A DNA stretch of 41,119 bases from Myxococcales bacterium. Its GTDB lineage: Bacteria > Myxococcota_A > Bradymonadia > UBA7976 > UBA1532. A program made the position numbers and the translations under genes. Under the pieces are notes generated by a model. The model saw only the letters and a list, made by a program, of their open reading frames with translations, was not told the DNA's origin and did not search any database. Location of the stretch: NCBI GenBank assembly GCA_009692505.1, contig SHZC01000017.1, forward strand, positions 1-41,119, in the 5' to 3' direction. Every line of letters begins with the position of its first letter. Positions within the stretch are counted from its first letter, which is position 1. This document shows positions 33,415-41,119 of this stretch, piece after piece.

Positions 33415-36400
33415 TCAGAAACACGCCGCGGAGTCGTCGACCTGCCCGTTGCAGTCGTTGTCCACGCCGTCGCAGGTCTCCGCCGCATCGACGTTGCGGT
33501 CGGCCCGTCGGTCGTCGCAGTCCCCCATGCAGGCCGTGAAGCCGTCGGCGTCGCGGTCGTACCCCTCGTCGATGAGGCCGTCCCCGTCGTTGTCCCGCCC
33601 GTCACACTGCTCGGGATCGACGAAGACCCCCGGGCAGAGGTCGTCGACGAGCCCATCGCAGTCGTCGTCGCGACCGTTGCAAAGCTCAGGGCCCGGCACG
33701 CAGTCGCAGCGCTCGTCGACGAGCCCATCGCAGTTCTGGTCGACGCCGTCGCAGACCTCCGGCGTGAGGCTCGGTCGGCAGGCGTAGCAGCCCTCGTCCG
33801 CGAAGCCGTCGCAGTTATCGTCGCGGCCGTTGCAGATCTCCGCTGAGGGCAGGCAGTTGATGCAGCCGTCGTCGACGATGCCGTCGCAGTCGTCGTCCCG
33901 CTCGTTGCAGGCCTCAGGTCGGGCGAGGCACACGGGACACCCGTCGTCAGCCACGCCGTCGCAGTCATCGTCGACGCCGTTGCAAACCTCGGCGAGCGGC
34001 ACGCAGGCCGGGCAGCCCTCGTCCACCTGGCCGTTGCAGTCGTCGTCCACGCCATTGCAGATCTCCGAGCCGATGACGCAGGCCGGGCAGCCCTCGTCGA
34101 TCGCCCCATCGCAGTCGTCGTCTCGGCCGTTGCAGACCTCGGATCGAGCGAGGCACATCTGGCAGTCCTCGTCGAGGATGCCGTCGCAGTCGTCGTCGAC
34201 CCCGTTGCAGACCTCCGGCGTCGGGATGCAGACCGGGCAGCCCTCGTCGAGGAGCCCATCGCAGTCGTCATCCCGGCCATTGCAGACCTCCGGGAGCGGC
34301 GCGCAAAAATTGCACCCCTCGTCAATCCGCGAGTCGCAGTCGTCGTCACGCCCGTCGCAGAGCTCAGGCCCGTGAACGCAGGGCGGGCAGCCGTCGTCCG
34401 CGACGCCATCGCAGTCGTCGTCCACACCGTTGCAGACCTCGGGCAGGGGTTCACAGGCCACGCAGGTCTCGTCGACTCGGCCATCGCAGTCGTCGTCCCC
34501 GCCATTGCAGAGCTCTTCGGCGGGGCGGCAGACCGGGCACCCCTCGTCGATGAGTCCGTCGCAGTCGTCGTCCACGCCGTTGCAGACCTCGGGCCCGCAG
34601 TGGTCGCGGCAGTCGTCGTCGGCCACGCCGTCGCAGTCGTTGTCCGCGCCGTCGCAGACCTCCGGCAGCGGCTGGCAGACGGGGCAGCCCTCGTCGATCT
34701 GCCCGTCGCAGTCGTCGTCGCGTCGGTTGCACTGTTCATCGGCCGGCATGCAGACCGGGCAGTCTTCGTCGACTAGGCCATCGCAGTCATTGTCCACGAG
34801 GTCGCAGAGCTCGGCCGCAACGATGCAGACCGGACAGCCGTCGTCGGTCACGCCATCGCAGTCATCATCCCGCCCATTGCAGACCTCCGGCGCAGCCACG
34901 CAGGCGATGCAGTCCTCGTCGACGACGCCGTCGCAGTCGTCGTCCGCCTCATTGCAGACCTCCGGCGAGGGGCGGCACAGGGGGCAGCCTTCGTCGATCG
35001 TCCCATCGCAGTCGTCGTCGATCCCATTGCAGACTTCCCCGGCGCAGTCGTTTCGGCAGTCCTCATCCACGACGTCGTCGCAGTCGTCGTCGACCCCGTT
35101 GCAGACCTCGGGTCGGGGCTGGCAAGCCGGACACCCCGCGTCCACCACCCCGTCACAGTCGTCGTCGATCCCGTTGCAGATCTCCGGTCGGGGTACGCAG
35201 GCTGGGCAGCCCTCGTCGAGCAGGCCGTCGCAGTCGTCGTCGACCCCGTTGCAGACCTCGGCGACGCACGCGCCGCAGCCCTCGTCCACGAGGCCGTCGC
35301 AGTCGTTGTCCAAGGTGTCGCAGATCTCCGGCGAGGCGTTGCACCCCGCGATGCAGCCGTCGTCGACGACCCCGTCGCAGTCGTTGTCCACCCCGTCGCA
35401 GCGCTCATTACACTGCGCGCAGAGGGCCTGGTCGCAGTCGGCGCCGTCGCAGATGCCGCAGCCCGGATCGAAGCAGTTGAAGTCGGTCGCGCAGGCCATC
35501 CCCGTGACGATGCTCACGCCGCCGCAGCAGCCAAAGCAGTCGCAGCCCGGGGCCGGATTGCAGAGGTCGTCGTTGCCGGTCCCGCTGTCGCCGTCAAAGA
35601 AGCACTCGCTCAGGCAGCGAAGGTGGTCCCCGCCCTGGGCGCCGATGCAAGAGTTGTCCCCGGCCAGGCAGGTGGGTCGATTCCCGAAGACGTCCGCCGC
35701 TTCAGCCGCGTCACAGGGGCTCATGCAGCCGGGATCGTTGCGGTCGATCAGGCCGTCTCCGTCATTGTCGACGAGATCGTTGCACTCGGCGTTGGCGTTG
35801 GGGTCGTCGCCGTATTCATCCCAGAGATCATCGCGCCCGCCGGGGGGTTCGGGGTTCGCGGGCGAGACCAGCTCGGCGCACGCATCGCCGGCCCCGTCCA
35901 TGTCGAGGTCGATTTGGTCGGCGTTGGCGACGGAGGTGCAGTTGTCGCAGAGGTCCCCGCGCCCGTCGCCGTCCGTGTCGAGCTGGTCCGGGTTGGCGAG
36001 CAGCACGCAGGTGTCGCGCGCGTCGCTCACGCCGTCGCCGTCCACGTCGCCCATGGGCACACCCGCGCAGACGTCGGCCTGATCGGCGTTCGCCACCTCC
36101 GGGCAGTTGTCGCAGACGTCGCCGACGCCATCGCCGTCGAGGTCGCCTTGGAGGGGATCGGCGACGGCGGGGCAGCGGTCCACGGCGTCGTCGATCCCGT
36201 CCCCGTCTGCGTCGCTTCGCTGGCAAGCGTCACCCACGCGGTCGGCGTCCTGGTCGAGCTGGTCGGCGTTGGCGACGCCCGCGCAGTTGTCGCAGGCGTC
36301 ACCGACGCGGTCCCCGTCGCCGTCGGCTTGGTCGGCGTTGCCCACCCGCACGCAGTTGTCGAGCCCATCCACGACGCCATCCACGTCCGTGTCAACGACG

Positions 36401-38280
36401 GGCGCGGCGGCTTCACATGCGTCAGCGATGCCGTTGGCGTTCACGTCGGCCTGGTCGGCGTTGGCGACCGCTGGGCAACTGTCGCAGGCATCTCCGACGT
36501 GATCTCCATCGGCGTCTCGCTGCGCAGGATCGGCGACCGCCGGGCAGACGTCCCGTGCGTCGATGATCCCGTCGCGGTCGCGATCGGGCGGGGGGGCGCC
36601 GGGCATGCACGCATCCCCTTGACCGTCGAGGTCGAGATCGAGCTGATCGGCGTTCGCGAGGCCGGGGCAGTTGTCACAGACGTCCCCCACTCGGTCGCCG
36701 TCCGTGTCCGCCCCTTCGGGGTCCGGATCACGCGGGCAGGTATCCGATGAATCCGGGAGCCCGTCCCCATCCGCGTCGAGGACCGTGCAGGCTTCACCCG
36801 CGCCGTCCCCGTCGAGGTCTCGCTGATCGGCGTTCGCGACCGCAGGGCAGTTGTCGCAGGCATCACCCACGCCATCGCCGTCGGCGTCCACGTTCTCTTC
36901 GAGGGGCTGGTTGAGGAGCGGGCAAGGGTCAAGCGCGTCCTCGAGGCCATCCCCGTCGGTGTCCAACGGGCCGGGCATCTCCTCGCATGCGTCGCCTGTG
37001 CCGTCCTGATCGGCGTCGCGTTGATCGGCGTTGGCCACGCCGCGGCAATTGTCGCAGGCATCACCCGAGCGGTCCCCGTCGGCATCAAGCTGCTCGGGAT
37101 CGGCGGCATCGGGGCAGAGGTCAAGCGCGTCCACGACACCGTCTCCGTCCTCATCCGCCGGAACAGGCAGGTCTTCACAGGCGTCGCCGACTCCATCGCC
37201 ATCCATGTCCCGTTGGTTCGCGTCGGCGATGGCGGGGCAGAGATCGCAGGCGTCGCCCACCTGGTCCCCATCGGCGTCTTGCTGCGCGGGATCGGCGACG
37301 AGATCGCAGCGGTCCCTCACATCGGGGATACCATCGCCGTCGGCGTCGACCGGGATCGGGGCGTCGGCCTCACACGCGTCGCCGAGTCCATCGCCGTCCG
37401 AGTCGAGTTGGTCGGCATTGGCCACCTCGACGCAGAGGTCGCAGGCGTCTCCGCGACCGTCCCCGTCCGCGTCCGAGGCGTCGCCCGCGAGGTCGGGGCA
37501 GGGATCCGCCCGGTCCCCCAGCCCGTCGCCGTCCTGATCACCGGGGGTCCCGCTGCACCCATCTCCCACGCCGTCGCCGTTCGAGTCGGCCTGACCGGCG
37601 TTGGCCACCTCGCGGCAGTTGTCACACTCGTCGCCCACTTGGTCCCCATCGAGATCGGCATTGCCGGGGTTCGACAAACCCGGGCAGCGGTCGATCGCAT
37701 CCGGCACGCCGTCGCGGTCGAGGTCAACGCCGCCGGGCCCGCCGCCTTCACAGGCATCCCCGAGCCCATCTCCATTCGTGTCGAGCTGATCCACGTCGGC
37801 AACGGCCGGGCAGACGTCGCAGGCATCCGGTACGCTGTCGCCGTCCCCATCTCGGCCGTCGTCCGAGACGTCCGGACAAGGGTCGATTTCATCCGGCTTG
37901 CCGTCGTGGTCGCGGTCAGGGACCGGGCGGCAGACGTCGCCGATGCCGTCCTCATCGGTGTCCTGCTGGTCGAGGTTGGCCACTTGCGGGCAGTTGTCGC
38001 AGGCGTCTCCCAAGCCGTCGTTATCGGAGTCGAGTTGCTCGGGGTTCGAGATGCCGCTGCAGTTATCATCGGCGTCGACGACCCCATCGTTGTCCGCGTC
38101 GAGGTCGGGAGGCACGAAGACGTCCAACTCCAGGCCCGTGGGCACATCCATGGCGCTCCTGGCGTCAGGTGTCGCGCCCTGGCCGGAGCCGTTGGGGTTG
38201 GTCGAGGTGCACGCGGCGAGGGAGCCAAGGCTCAGGCATAGCGGGACGAAAACGAAGCGACACCGCGACAGCGTAGGCAT
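33415..38280 (-). CDS. Giant lipoprotein of TSP3 calcium repeats followed by MopE-type metal-binding repeats
   Basis: 1621 residues. An N-terminal lipoprotein signal ends in the lipobox L21-A22-A23-C24. Residues about 57-800 are about 24 thrombospondin type 3-like repeats (DNCPAVANADQRDLDGDG, GDAC), a calcium-binding fold. Residues about 800-956 are a cysteine-rich segment (CDCFGCCGG, CGICDGADCDQALCAQC). Residues about 957-1621 are about 26 repeats of PEVCNGVDDDCDGxxDEGCPxC, like the metal-binding motif of the copper-binding surface protein MopE. Each has two or three cysteines and an acidic D-x-D-x-D loop. There is no catalytic domain or sorting signal beyond the lipid anchor. It is convergent with smpB. 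It probably stands as a long calcium-stabilised, disulfide-rich surface stalk; metal capture or adhesion are possible roles (inference). Confidence 0.9.
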   Translation of the reverse strand: MPTLSRCRFVFVPLCLSLGSLAACTSTNPNGSGQGATPDARSAMDVPTGLELDVFVPPDLDADNDGVVDADDNCSGISNPEQLDSDNDGLGDACDNCPQVANLDQQDTDEDGIGDVCRPVPDRDHDGKPDEIDPCPDVSDDGRDGDGDSVPDACDVCPAVADVDQLDTNGDGLGDACEGGGPGGVDLDRDGVPDAIDRCPGLSNPGNADLDGDQVGDECDNCREVANAGQADSNGDGVGDGCSGTPGDQDGDGLGDRADPCPDLAGDASDADGDGRGDACDLCVEVANADQLDSDGDGLGDACEADAPIPVDADGDGIPDVRDRCDLVADPAQQDADGDQVGDACDLCPAIADANQRDMDGDGVGDACEDLPVPADEDGDGVVDALDLCPDAADPEQLDADGDRSGDACDNCRGVANADQRDADQDGTGDACEEMPGPLDTDGDGLEDALDPCPLLNQPLEENVDADGDGVGDACDNCPAVANADQRDLDGDGAGEACTVLDADGDGLPDSSDTCPRDPDPEGADTDGDRVGDVCDNCPGLANADQLDLDLDGQGDACMPGAPPPDRDRDGIIDARDVCPAVADPAQRDADGDHVGDACDSCPAVANADQADVNANGIADACEAAAPVVDTDVDGVVDGLDNCVRVGNADQADGDGDRVGDACDNCAGVANADQLDQDADRVGDACQRSDADGDGIDDAVDRCPAVADPLQGDLDGDGVGDVCDNCPEVANADQADVCAGVPMGDVDGDGVSDARDTCVLLANPDQLDTDGDGRGDLCDNCTSVANADQIDLDMDGAGDACAELVSPANPEPPGGRDDLWDEYGDDPNANAECNDLVDNDGDGLIDRNDPGCMSPCDAAEAADVFGNRPTCLAGDNSCIGAQGGDHLRCLSECFFDGDSGTGNDDLCNPAPGCDCFGCCGGVSIVTGMACATDFNCFDPGCGICDGADCDQALCAQCNERCDGVDNDCDGVVDDGCIAGCNASPEICDTLDNDCDGLVDEGCGACVAEVCNGVDDDCDGLLDEGCPACVPRPEICNGIDDDCDGVVDAGCPACQPRPEVCNGVDDDCDDVVDEDCRNDCAGEVCNGIDDDCDGTIDEGCPLCRPSPEVCNEADDDCDGVVDEDCIACVAAPEVCNGRDDDCDGVTDDGCPVCIVAAELCDLVDNDCDGLVDEDCPVCMPADEQCNRRDDDCDGQIDEGCPVCQPLPEVCDGADNDCDGVADDDCRDHCGPEVCNGVDDDCDGLIDEGCPVCRPAEELCNGGDDDCDGRVDETCVACEPLPEVCNGVDDDCDGVADDGCPPCVHGPELCDGRDDDCDSRIDEGCNFCAPLPEVCNGRDDDCDGLLDEGCPVCIPTPEVCNGVDDDCDGILDEDCQMCLARSEVCNGRDDDCDGAIDEGCPACVIGSEICNGVDDDCNGQVDEGCPACVPLAEVCNGVDDDCDGVADDGCPVCLARPEACNERDDDCDGIVDDGCINCLPSAEICNGRDDNCDGFADEGCYACRPSLTPEVCDGVDQNCDGLVDERCDCVPGPELCNGRDDDCDGLVDDLCPGVFVDPEQCDGRDNDGDGLIDEGYDRDADGFTACMGDCDDRRADRNVDAAETCDGVDNDCNGQVDDSAACF
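33418..35412 (-). repeat. Tandem MopE-type repeats, about 72-75 bp period, about 26 units
   Basis: Within the giant gene, units encode E-[VI]-C-[ND]-G-x-D-[DN]-D-C-D-G-x-x-D-[ED]-G-C-x-x-C. The unit core (CNGxDDDCDG) is nearly constant, while the four to five residues between units vary. A few units have lost a residue (for example DNDGDG for DNDCDG near the C-terminus). Confidence 0.88.
35880..38112 (-). repeat. Tandem TSP3 repeats arranged in long/short pairs, about 12 pairs
   Basis: The repeats alternate between a long unit (linker, DxDGDGxxDAxDxCPxxxDPxQxDxDGDxVGDAC) and a short unit (DNCPxVANADQxDxDGDGxGDAC), giving a higher-order unit of about 60-65 residues. The pairing is visible over almost the entire array. 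Confidence 0.85.
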
Positions 38281-38381
38281 GATGTGAGCTCCGAAAGTTG
38301 TGATCAGGAACCTACGGCTCTTCGAGTCGCTGTGGCTCGTGGTCGTCTCCGCTCCTGCGGGGACCGTAATGGGAGGGACCC

Positions 38382-38410
38382 TTGAAATCCAAGCCCAACG
38401 TGGTTACCCT
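38382..38410 (+). promoter_or_regulatory. Sigma-70-like promoter of ssrA
   Basis: TTGAAA (38382-38387) and TACCCT (38405-38410) are separated by exactly 17 nt. The mature tmRNA 5' end is 24 nt beyond, leaving a short leader to be removed by RNase P. Confidence 0.55.
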
Positions 38411-38434
38411 ATTCGTCAGGTCCACTATTTTTTT

Positions 38435-38791
38435 GGGGGCGATTGGTTTCGACGAGGGCGAGAAACCCTGGGTGCGTGTCGCGGGTCCCGGTCACCGCGT
38501 TAAAAGGCTGGAGGCATACAATTGCCAACGATGATTTTGATCTCGCTGTCGCAGCCTAAAGAACTGTAACAGCCGTCTCGCCCATGGCTGTCCGCTCCAT
38601 GGGGTCGAGGCGCAAATGCCGCGGAATGCCTCTCCCGTCGCGTCCGACAGACGGTTGAGAAAGACTTGTCGGGATGGTTGGCAAAGAGCCCGTGCGTGGG
38701 CGCGACGCCGATGACGACAAAACGCGCAACACACACGTAGACCCCTGCGGCGGAACGTTTTCGGACCCGGGTTCGACTCCCGGCGCCTCCA
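38435..38791 (+). ncRNA. ssrA: tmRNA (one-piece)
   Basis: 357 nt. The tRNA-like ends pair: GGGGGCG (38435-38441) with CGCCTCC (38784-38790) and discriminator A. The 5' part has GATTGGTTTCGACGAGG and the 3' part the T-arm GACCCGGGTTCGACTCCCGG. The resume frame starts at GCC 38524 and reads ANDDFDLAVAA followed by TAA (38557-38559), a normal degradation tag ending in A-V-A-A. CCA is not encoded. With SmpB it rescues stalled ribosomes and tags the unfinished protein. A T5 run directly follows the 3' end. Confidence 0.97.
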
Positions 38792-38832
38792 CTTTTTAAA
38801 CTTACTATCAAGCACTTAGGCCGCCACTGATC

Positions 38833-38868
38833 GGCGGGGAAACGATATTTCGGAGTTCGTTTCCCGCC
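38833..38868 (+). terminator. Strong hairpin downstream of ssrA
   Basis: GGCGGGGAAACGA (38833-38845) pairs with TCGTTTCCCGCC (38857-38868) with one unpaired G. CCGCC at 38821-38825 could compete for the first arm. There is no following U-run, so it is either a weak terminator or the edge of the mobile region. Confidence 0.45.
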
Positions 38869-38950
38869 TTGGCCCCCATCCGCTCCGTCCCCACGGGCAC
38901 GCCTACCTGCCGTTGTCACACGCTGACCATCCGAAGCAGGCGGCCTGACG

Positions 38951-38967
38951 CCGGACATTTTGTCCGG
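38951..38967 (+). repeat. Palindrome at the probable left end of a transposase remnant
   Basis: CCGGACA-TTT-TGTCCGG is a perfect 7-bp inverted repeat. The right arm begins TGTCCGGGTGG, with the transposase start 35 nt inside. TGT-starting ends are usual for this class of insertion sequence, so 38961 may be the left terminus. I find no matching right end in the window. Confidence 0.4.
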
Positions 38968-38995
38968 GTGGCCGGTCCTGCGGGGAGGTCTGGCG

Positions 38996-40232
38996 ATGGG
39001 AAGCAAGAGCGGCCGGAAGTACACGGCTGGGGAGCGCGAGCAGGCGGTCGAGACCGTGGTCGCGCTGGGGGTGGTGGCGGCGAGGACGAGGCTCGGGATC
39101 CCGGCGGGGACGCTGTCCTGCTGGGCATTTCTGGCGAGGCAGCGTGCGGCGGGCCCCGCCGTCGAGCGGGCGCGGGCGGAAACGGTCGCGGGGTCACACG
39201 GTGCCCCTGCAGCGGTGCCGACTCCACCGTCAGCGGAGGCCGCGGCGCCCCCGAGCCCGCCCGCGACGACGACCGGCCCGCGGTCGCACGTCGCCAAGAT
39301 CTACACGCCGTCGCAGCGGGCGGAGATCCTCGAATATGCGGCGAAGCATGGCCCGACCGCGGCAGGGGAGAAGTTCAAGGTCTCGCGGTTCTCGATCCGC
39401 GAGTGGGCGCGCAAGACGGCCTTGGCCGCCGCCGGTGGCTCGAGCCCCGCGCCGACGACCGGCCCCGACACGAACCCCAAAGACGAGCGTGAGCGCGCGG
39501 GTTCTGCACGTGTGGCGCGCCCACCCCGGCCTGGGGCCGAGCCAGGTGCGCAACCAGCTGCGCCGCGCCGGCTACAAGGTCAGCGTGCACTCGACCCGGG
39601 TGGTGTACGTGCTGCTGCTCATCGACGATTACTCGCGGTTCATCGTGGGGGCGGCGCTCTGGGAGGGGGAGCGGGTCGCCGCGGTCATCGAGACCTTCGA
39701 GGAGTCCGTCACTCGGCACGGGCGGCCGGAGAAGGCGATGTCCGATGGCGGCAGCGCCTTCTATGCCTGGAAGGGCATCGGGCAGTTCACGCGCCTGCTC
39801 GAGGAGATGGAGGTCGATCAGCTCATCGCCCAGAGGCCGCAATCGAATGGGAATCTGGAGAACTTGAACGCCAACATTCAGAAGGAGCTCTTCAACGTCG
39901 AGAAGTTCTTCGATCTGGGCGAGGCGCATCGCCGACTGCGTGCCTGGGTCTCGTTTTTCAATTTTCGCAGAACCCACCACGCGCTGGGCGGCCTGCTGGT
40001 GCCCGCAGATCGCTACTTCGGTCGCGCCGACGAGGTGCTCGCCTAGCTCGAGGCCGGGCACGGCGTCGACGCCGGCAGCCTCACCGGCGAGCCAGCGCCC
40101 GTCGGCGAGCGCCTGCTCGACCTCTTCCGCGTCACCAGCCGGGCCGGGCAGCTCGAGATCTGGCTGATGCGGCAGCAGCTCCTGGCTGCTCCGGGGATGA
40201 AATCGCGCGCGCAATCCCCTCCGAGCCGGTAG
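38996..40232 (+). pseudogene. Disrupted DDE (rve-type) transposase
   Basis: The N-terminal helix-turn-helix part starts at ATG 38996 (YTAGEREQAVETVVALG; then a second HTH, YTPSQRAEILEYAAKHGPTAAGEKFKVSRFSIREWARKT). The catalytic part continues in another frame from about 39490 (LHVWRAHPGLGPSQVRNQLRR; VLLLIDDYSRFIVGAALWEGE; MSDGGSAFYAW with an Asp; NLENLNANIQKELFNVE with a Glu; FNFRRTHHALGGLLVPADRYFG). A +1 shift near 39490-39505 joins the parts. The segment that should carry the first catalytic Asp (the region ending in the W-x-x-D-x motif) is missing between VHSTRVV and YVLLLIDDYSRF. A TAG at 40044 interrupts a frame that otherwise continues to 40230. It should therefore be inactive. Confidence 0.8.
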
Positions 40233-41119
40233 ACGGGCGTTACCACACCCCCGAAAACCGCCAAGAACGAGAGCGCGCGCCCGTTGACCCCACCGCCGTC
40301 CCAGACCGAGACCAAAACAAGGCACCGAACCTCTCCGCCAAAGTGAAGGACGGCATCGCCCCCACCGAGCTGCTCAGCGCCACGCCGGGCCGCGGGCAGG
40401 CCAAGGCGCCCCTCGAAGGCGCGTTCGGTCTGTTCCAACAGCTCGCCCCGCCCCTCGTCGTCCGAGGCGATACGCCCCGCGAGCGGGCGCGCTCGGACCT
40501 GGCGCTGCTCTTTGTCGTCTGGGCCTGGGCCCGCAACGGGAAGCCGCGGGCCAAGCTCCGCGGCCGCTCTCCCGCTGAGGCCTATGCCCAGGACCGGCCC
40601 ACCGCCGACGAGATCGCCGCAGCCAAGGAGCACCTCGCCGAGCTCCGCCGCCGGGAGGACTTGGCGCGCCAGACCCGGGCACAGAAGGTCTGTCCGGTAC
40701 GCCGCACCCTGCTCGAGGGCGCCCTCGCCGACCTCGGCATCCCCGATCCGAAAGGGCACCTCGCCGGATCCCTTTCGCGATACGGCATCGACGCCCTCCT
40801 GCGAGCCATCGCCTTGTTTCGCGCCCGGCTCGAGCGCGACACGGTGCCACCGGACGCCGAGCACGGACGCTATTTCGCCGGAATCGTCCGCAACCTCGAC
40901 ACCCGGCTCGACCTCGAGCGGATGGGCGAGCACCTCCTCGAGATTCGGCTGCGCCACGGCGATCTCACCCTCGCCGCTCTGAACAGGGAGTTGCGGGCGC
41001 AGCGCGACGGGACCCCTGTCGTCGACCGCGCCGTCGCCGCCGACGCCTCCATCGACTTCCGCTTCTGGACACGAGCTGCCGTCGGCGCCCTCGCCTCGAT
41101 GGCAGACCCCGTCGCCCAG
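40229..41119 (+). CDS. C-terminal part of a second DDE transposase/integrase-type protein, truncated at both ends
   Basis: 297 codons to the window edge, in the same frame as the first 170 codons of the preceding transposase. The start resembles the end of an integrase core: TELLSATPGRGQAKAPLEGAFGLFQQ, where the Glu in LEGAFG is in the place of the catalytic Glu. It is followed by RGDTPRERARSDLALL, then the basic SPAEAY/PTADEIAAAKEHL region typical of such proteins, then a helical tail (GALADLGIPDPKGHLAGSLSRYGIDALL). The upstream half with the first catalytic aspartate is absent, so this looks like a truncated element joined to the first. Identification is by motif; a host gene of unknown type is possible but less likely. 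No good start codon is visible. Confidence 0.6.

Noticed and set aside
33418..35412. CRISPR-like regular repeat array
   Set aside because: The 72-75 bp period is in frame and encodes MopE-type repeats; the variable stretches are short codon changes, not spacers.
34430..38276. Long open frames (about 375-550 codons) on the plus strand opposite the giant lipoprotein
   Set aside because: They mirror the Asp/Cys repeat codons (gtc/gca runs) of the minus-strand gene, are low complexity and start without ribosome sites.
38435..38791. Integrase attachment at ssrA
   Set aside because: ssrA is a common phage/island site, but no integrase gene and no second copy of the ssrA 3' end is seen in the window; only IS-type transposases follow.
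38996..40046. Programmed IS3-style frameshift in the transposase
   Set aside because: The shift is +1 with no slippery A6G-type heptamer, and the first Asp region is missing, so decay is the simpler reading.
40685..40700. TGTCCGGTACGCC as a right inverted repeat of the transposase element
   Set aside because: It has the same orientation as the left end and lies in the second transposase frame, so it does not form an inverted pair.

Overview
The window is high-GC DNA from a Gram-negative bacterium. It carries many predicted lipoproteins with lipoboxes, an outer-membrane-barrel-like protein, TatA, a penicillin-binding protein and a GH3 muropeptide hexosaminidase. FHA/DUF4388 and PP2C signalling proteins, a MshEN-domain protein, a zinc-ribbon/DUF3426 protein and a giant TSP3 plus MopE-repeat lipoprotein together point to a myxobacterium-like 'deltaproteobacterium' (Myxococcota, Bradymonadota or a relative). 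That placement is inference from gene content; no rRNA is present.

Layout. 1-3758 (minus): a tight operon of a FliA/WhiG-type sigma factor, a processive GT2 glycosyltransferase and a multi-spanning GT87-like glycosyltransferase that runs off the left edge. 4060-9247: a five-module acidic lipoprotein, a nucleotide-sugar pyrophosphorylase, a PP2C phosphatase and two overlapping unknown genes. 9388-15336 (plus): TPR lipoprotein and LolA/LolB-fold lipoprotein (overlapping by TTGA), MshEN-domain protein, ECF sigma factor and a membrane anti-sigma-like/TPR protein (overlapping by ATGA). 15359-24735: cell-envelope and housekeeping genes (DacB-type PBP, TlpA thioredoxin, NagZ, HEAT-cyclophilin fusion, TatA, helical-repeat protein, zinc-ribbon/DUF3426 protein, PhaR-type regulator, barrel-like protein). 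24800-25469: an intact tRNA-Ala(CGC) with promoter and terminator, plus a decayed tRNA copy 541 bp away with a small possible membrane-protein ORF between them.

25600-33386 (plus) is an information-processing cluster: FHA/DUF4388 protein, an unknown protein behind a good sigma-70-like promoter, dnaG, rpoD, a CAU-anticodon tRNA (best read as tRNA-Ile2), a coiled-coil C4 zinc-ribbon protein, RNase P RNA and smpB. The smpB start codon lies only 7 nt beyond the rnpB P1 helix. 33415-38280 (minus) is one 1621-residue lipoprotein made of about 24 TSP3 calcium-type repeats followed by about 26 MopE-type CxxxDxDCDG repeats. It separates smpB from its RNA partner ssrA (tmRNA, 38435-38791, tag ANDDFDLAVAA). 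From about 38950 to the right edge are transposase remnants: one DDE transposase with a frameshift, a missing first-aspartate region and an in-frame TAG, followed by the C-terminal half of a second one.

The most distinctive items are the giant two-repeat-class lipoprotein, the rnpB/smpB abutment, the tRNA-Ala remnant locus, the five-module lipoprotein, the unknown pair at 7965-9247 and the unknown gene just ahead of dnaG-rpoD. I see no CRISPR array, restriction system or complete mobile element.
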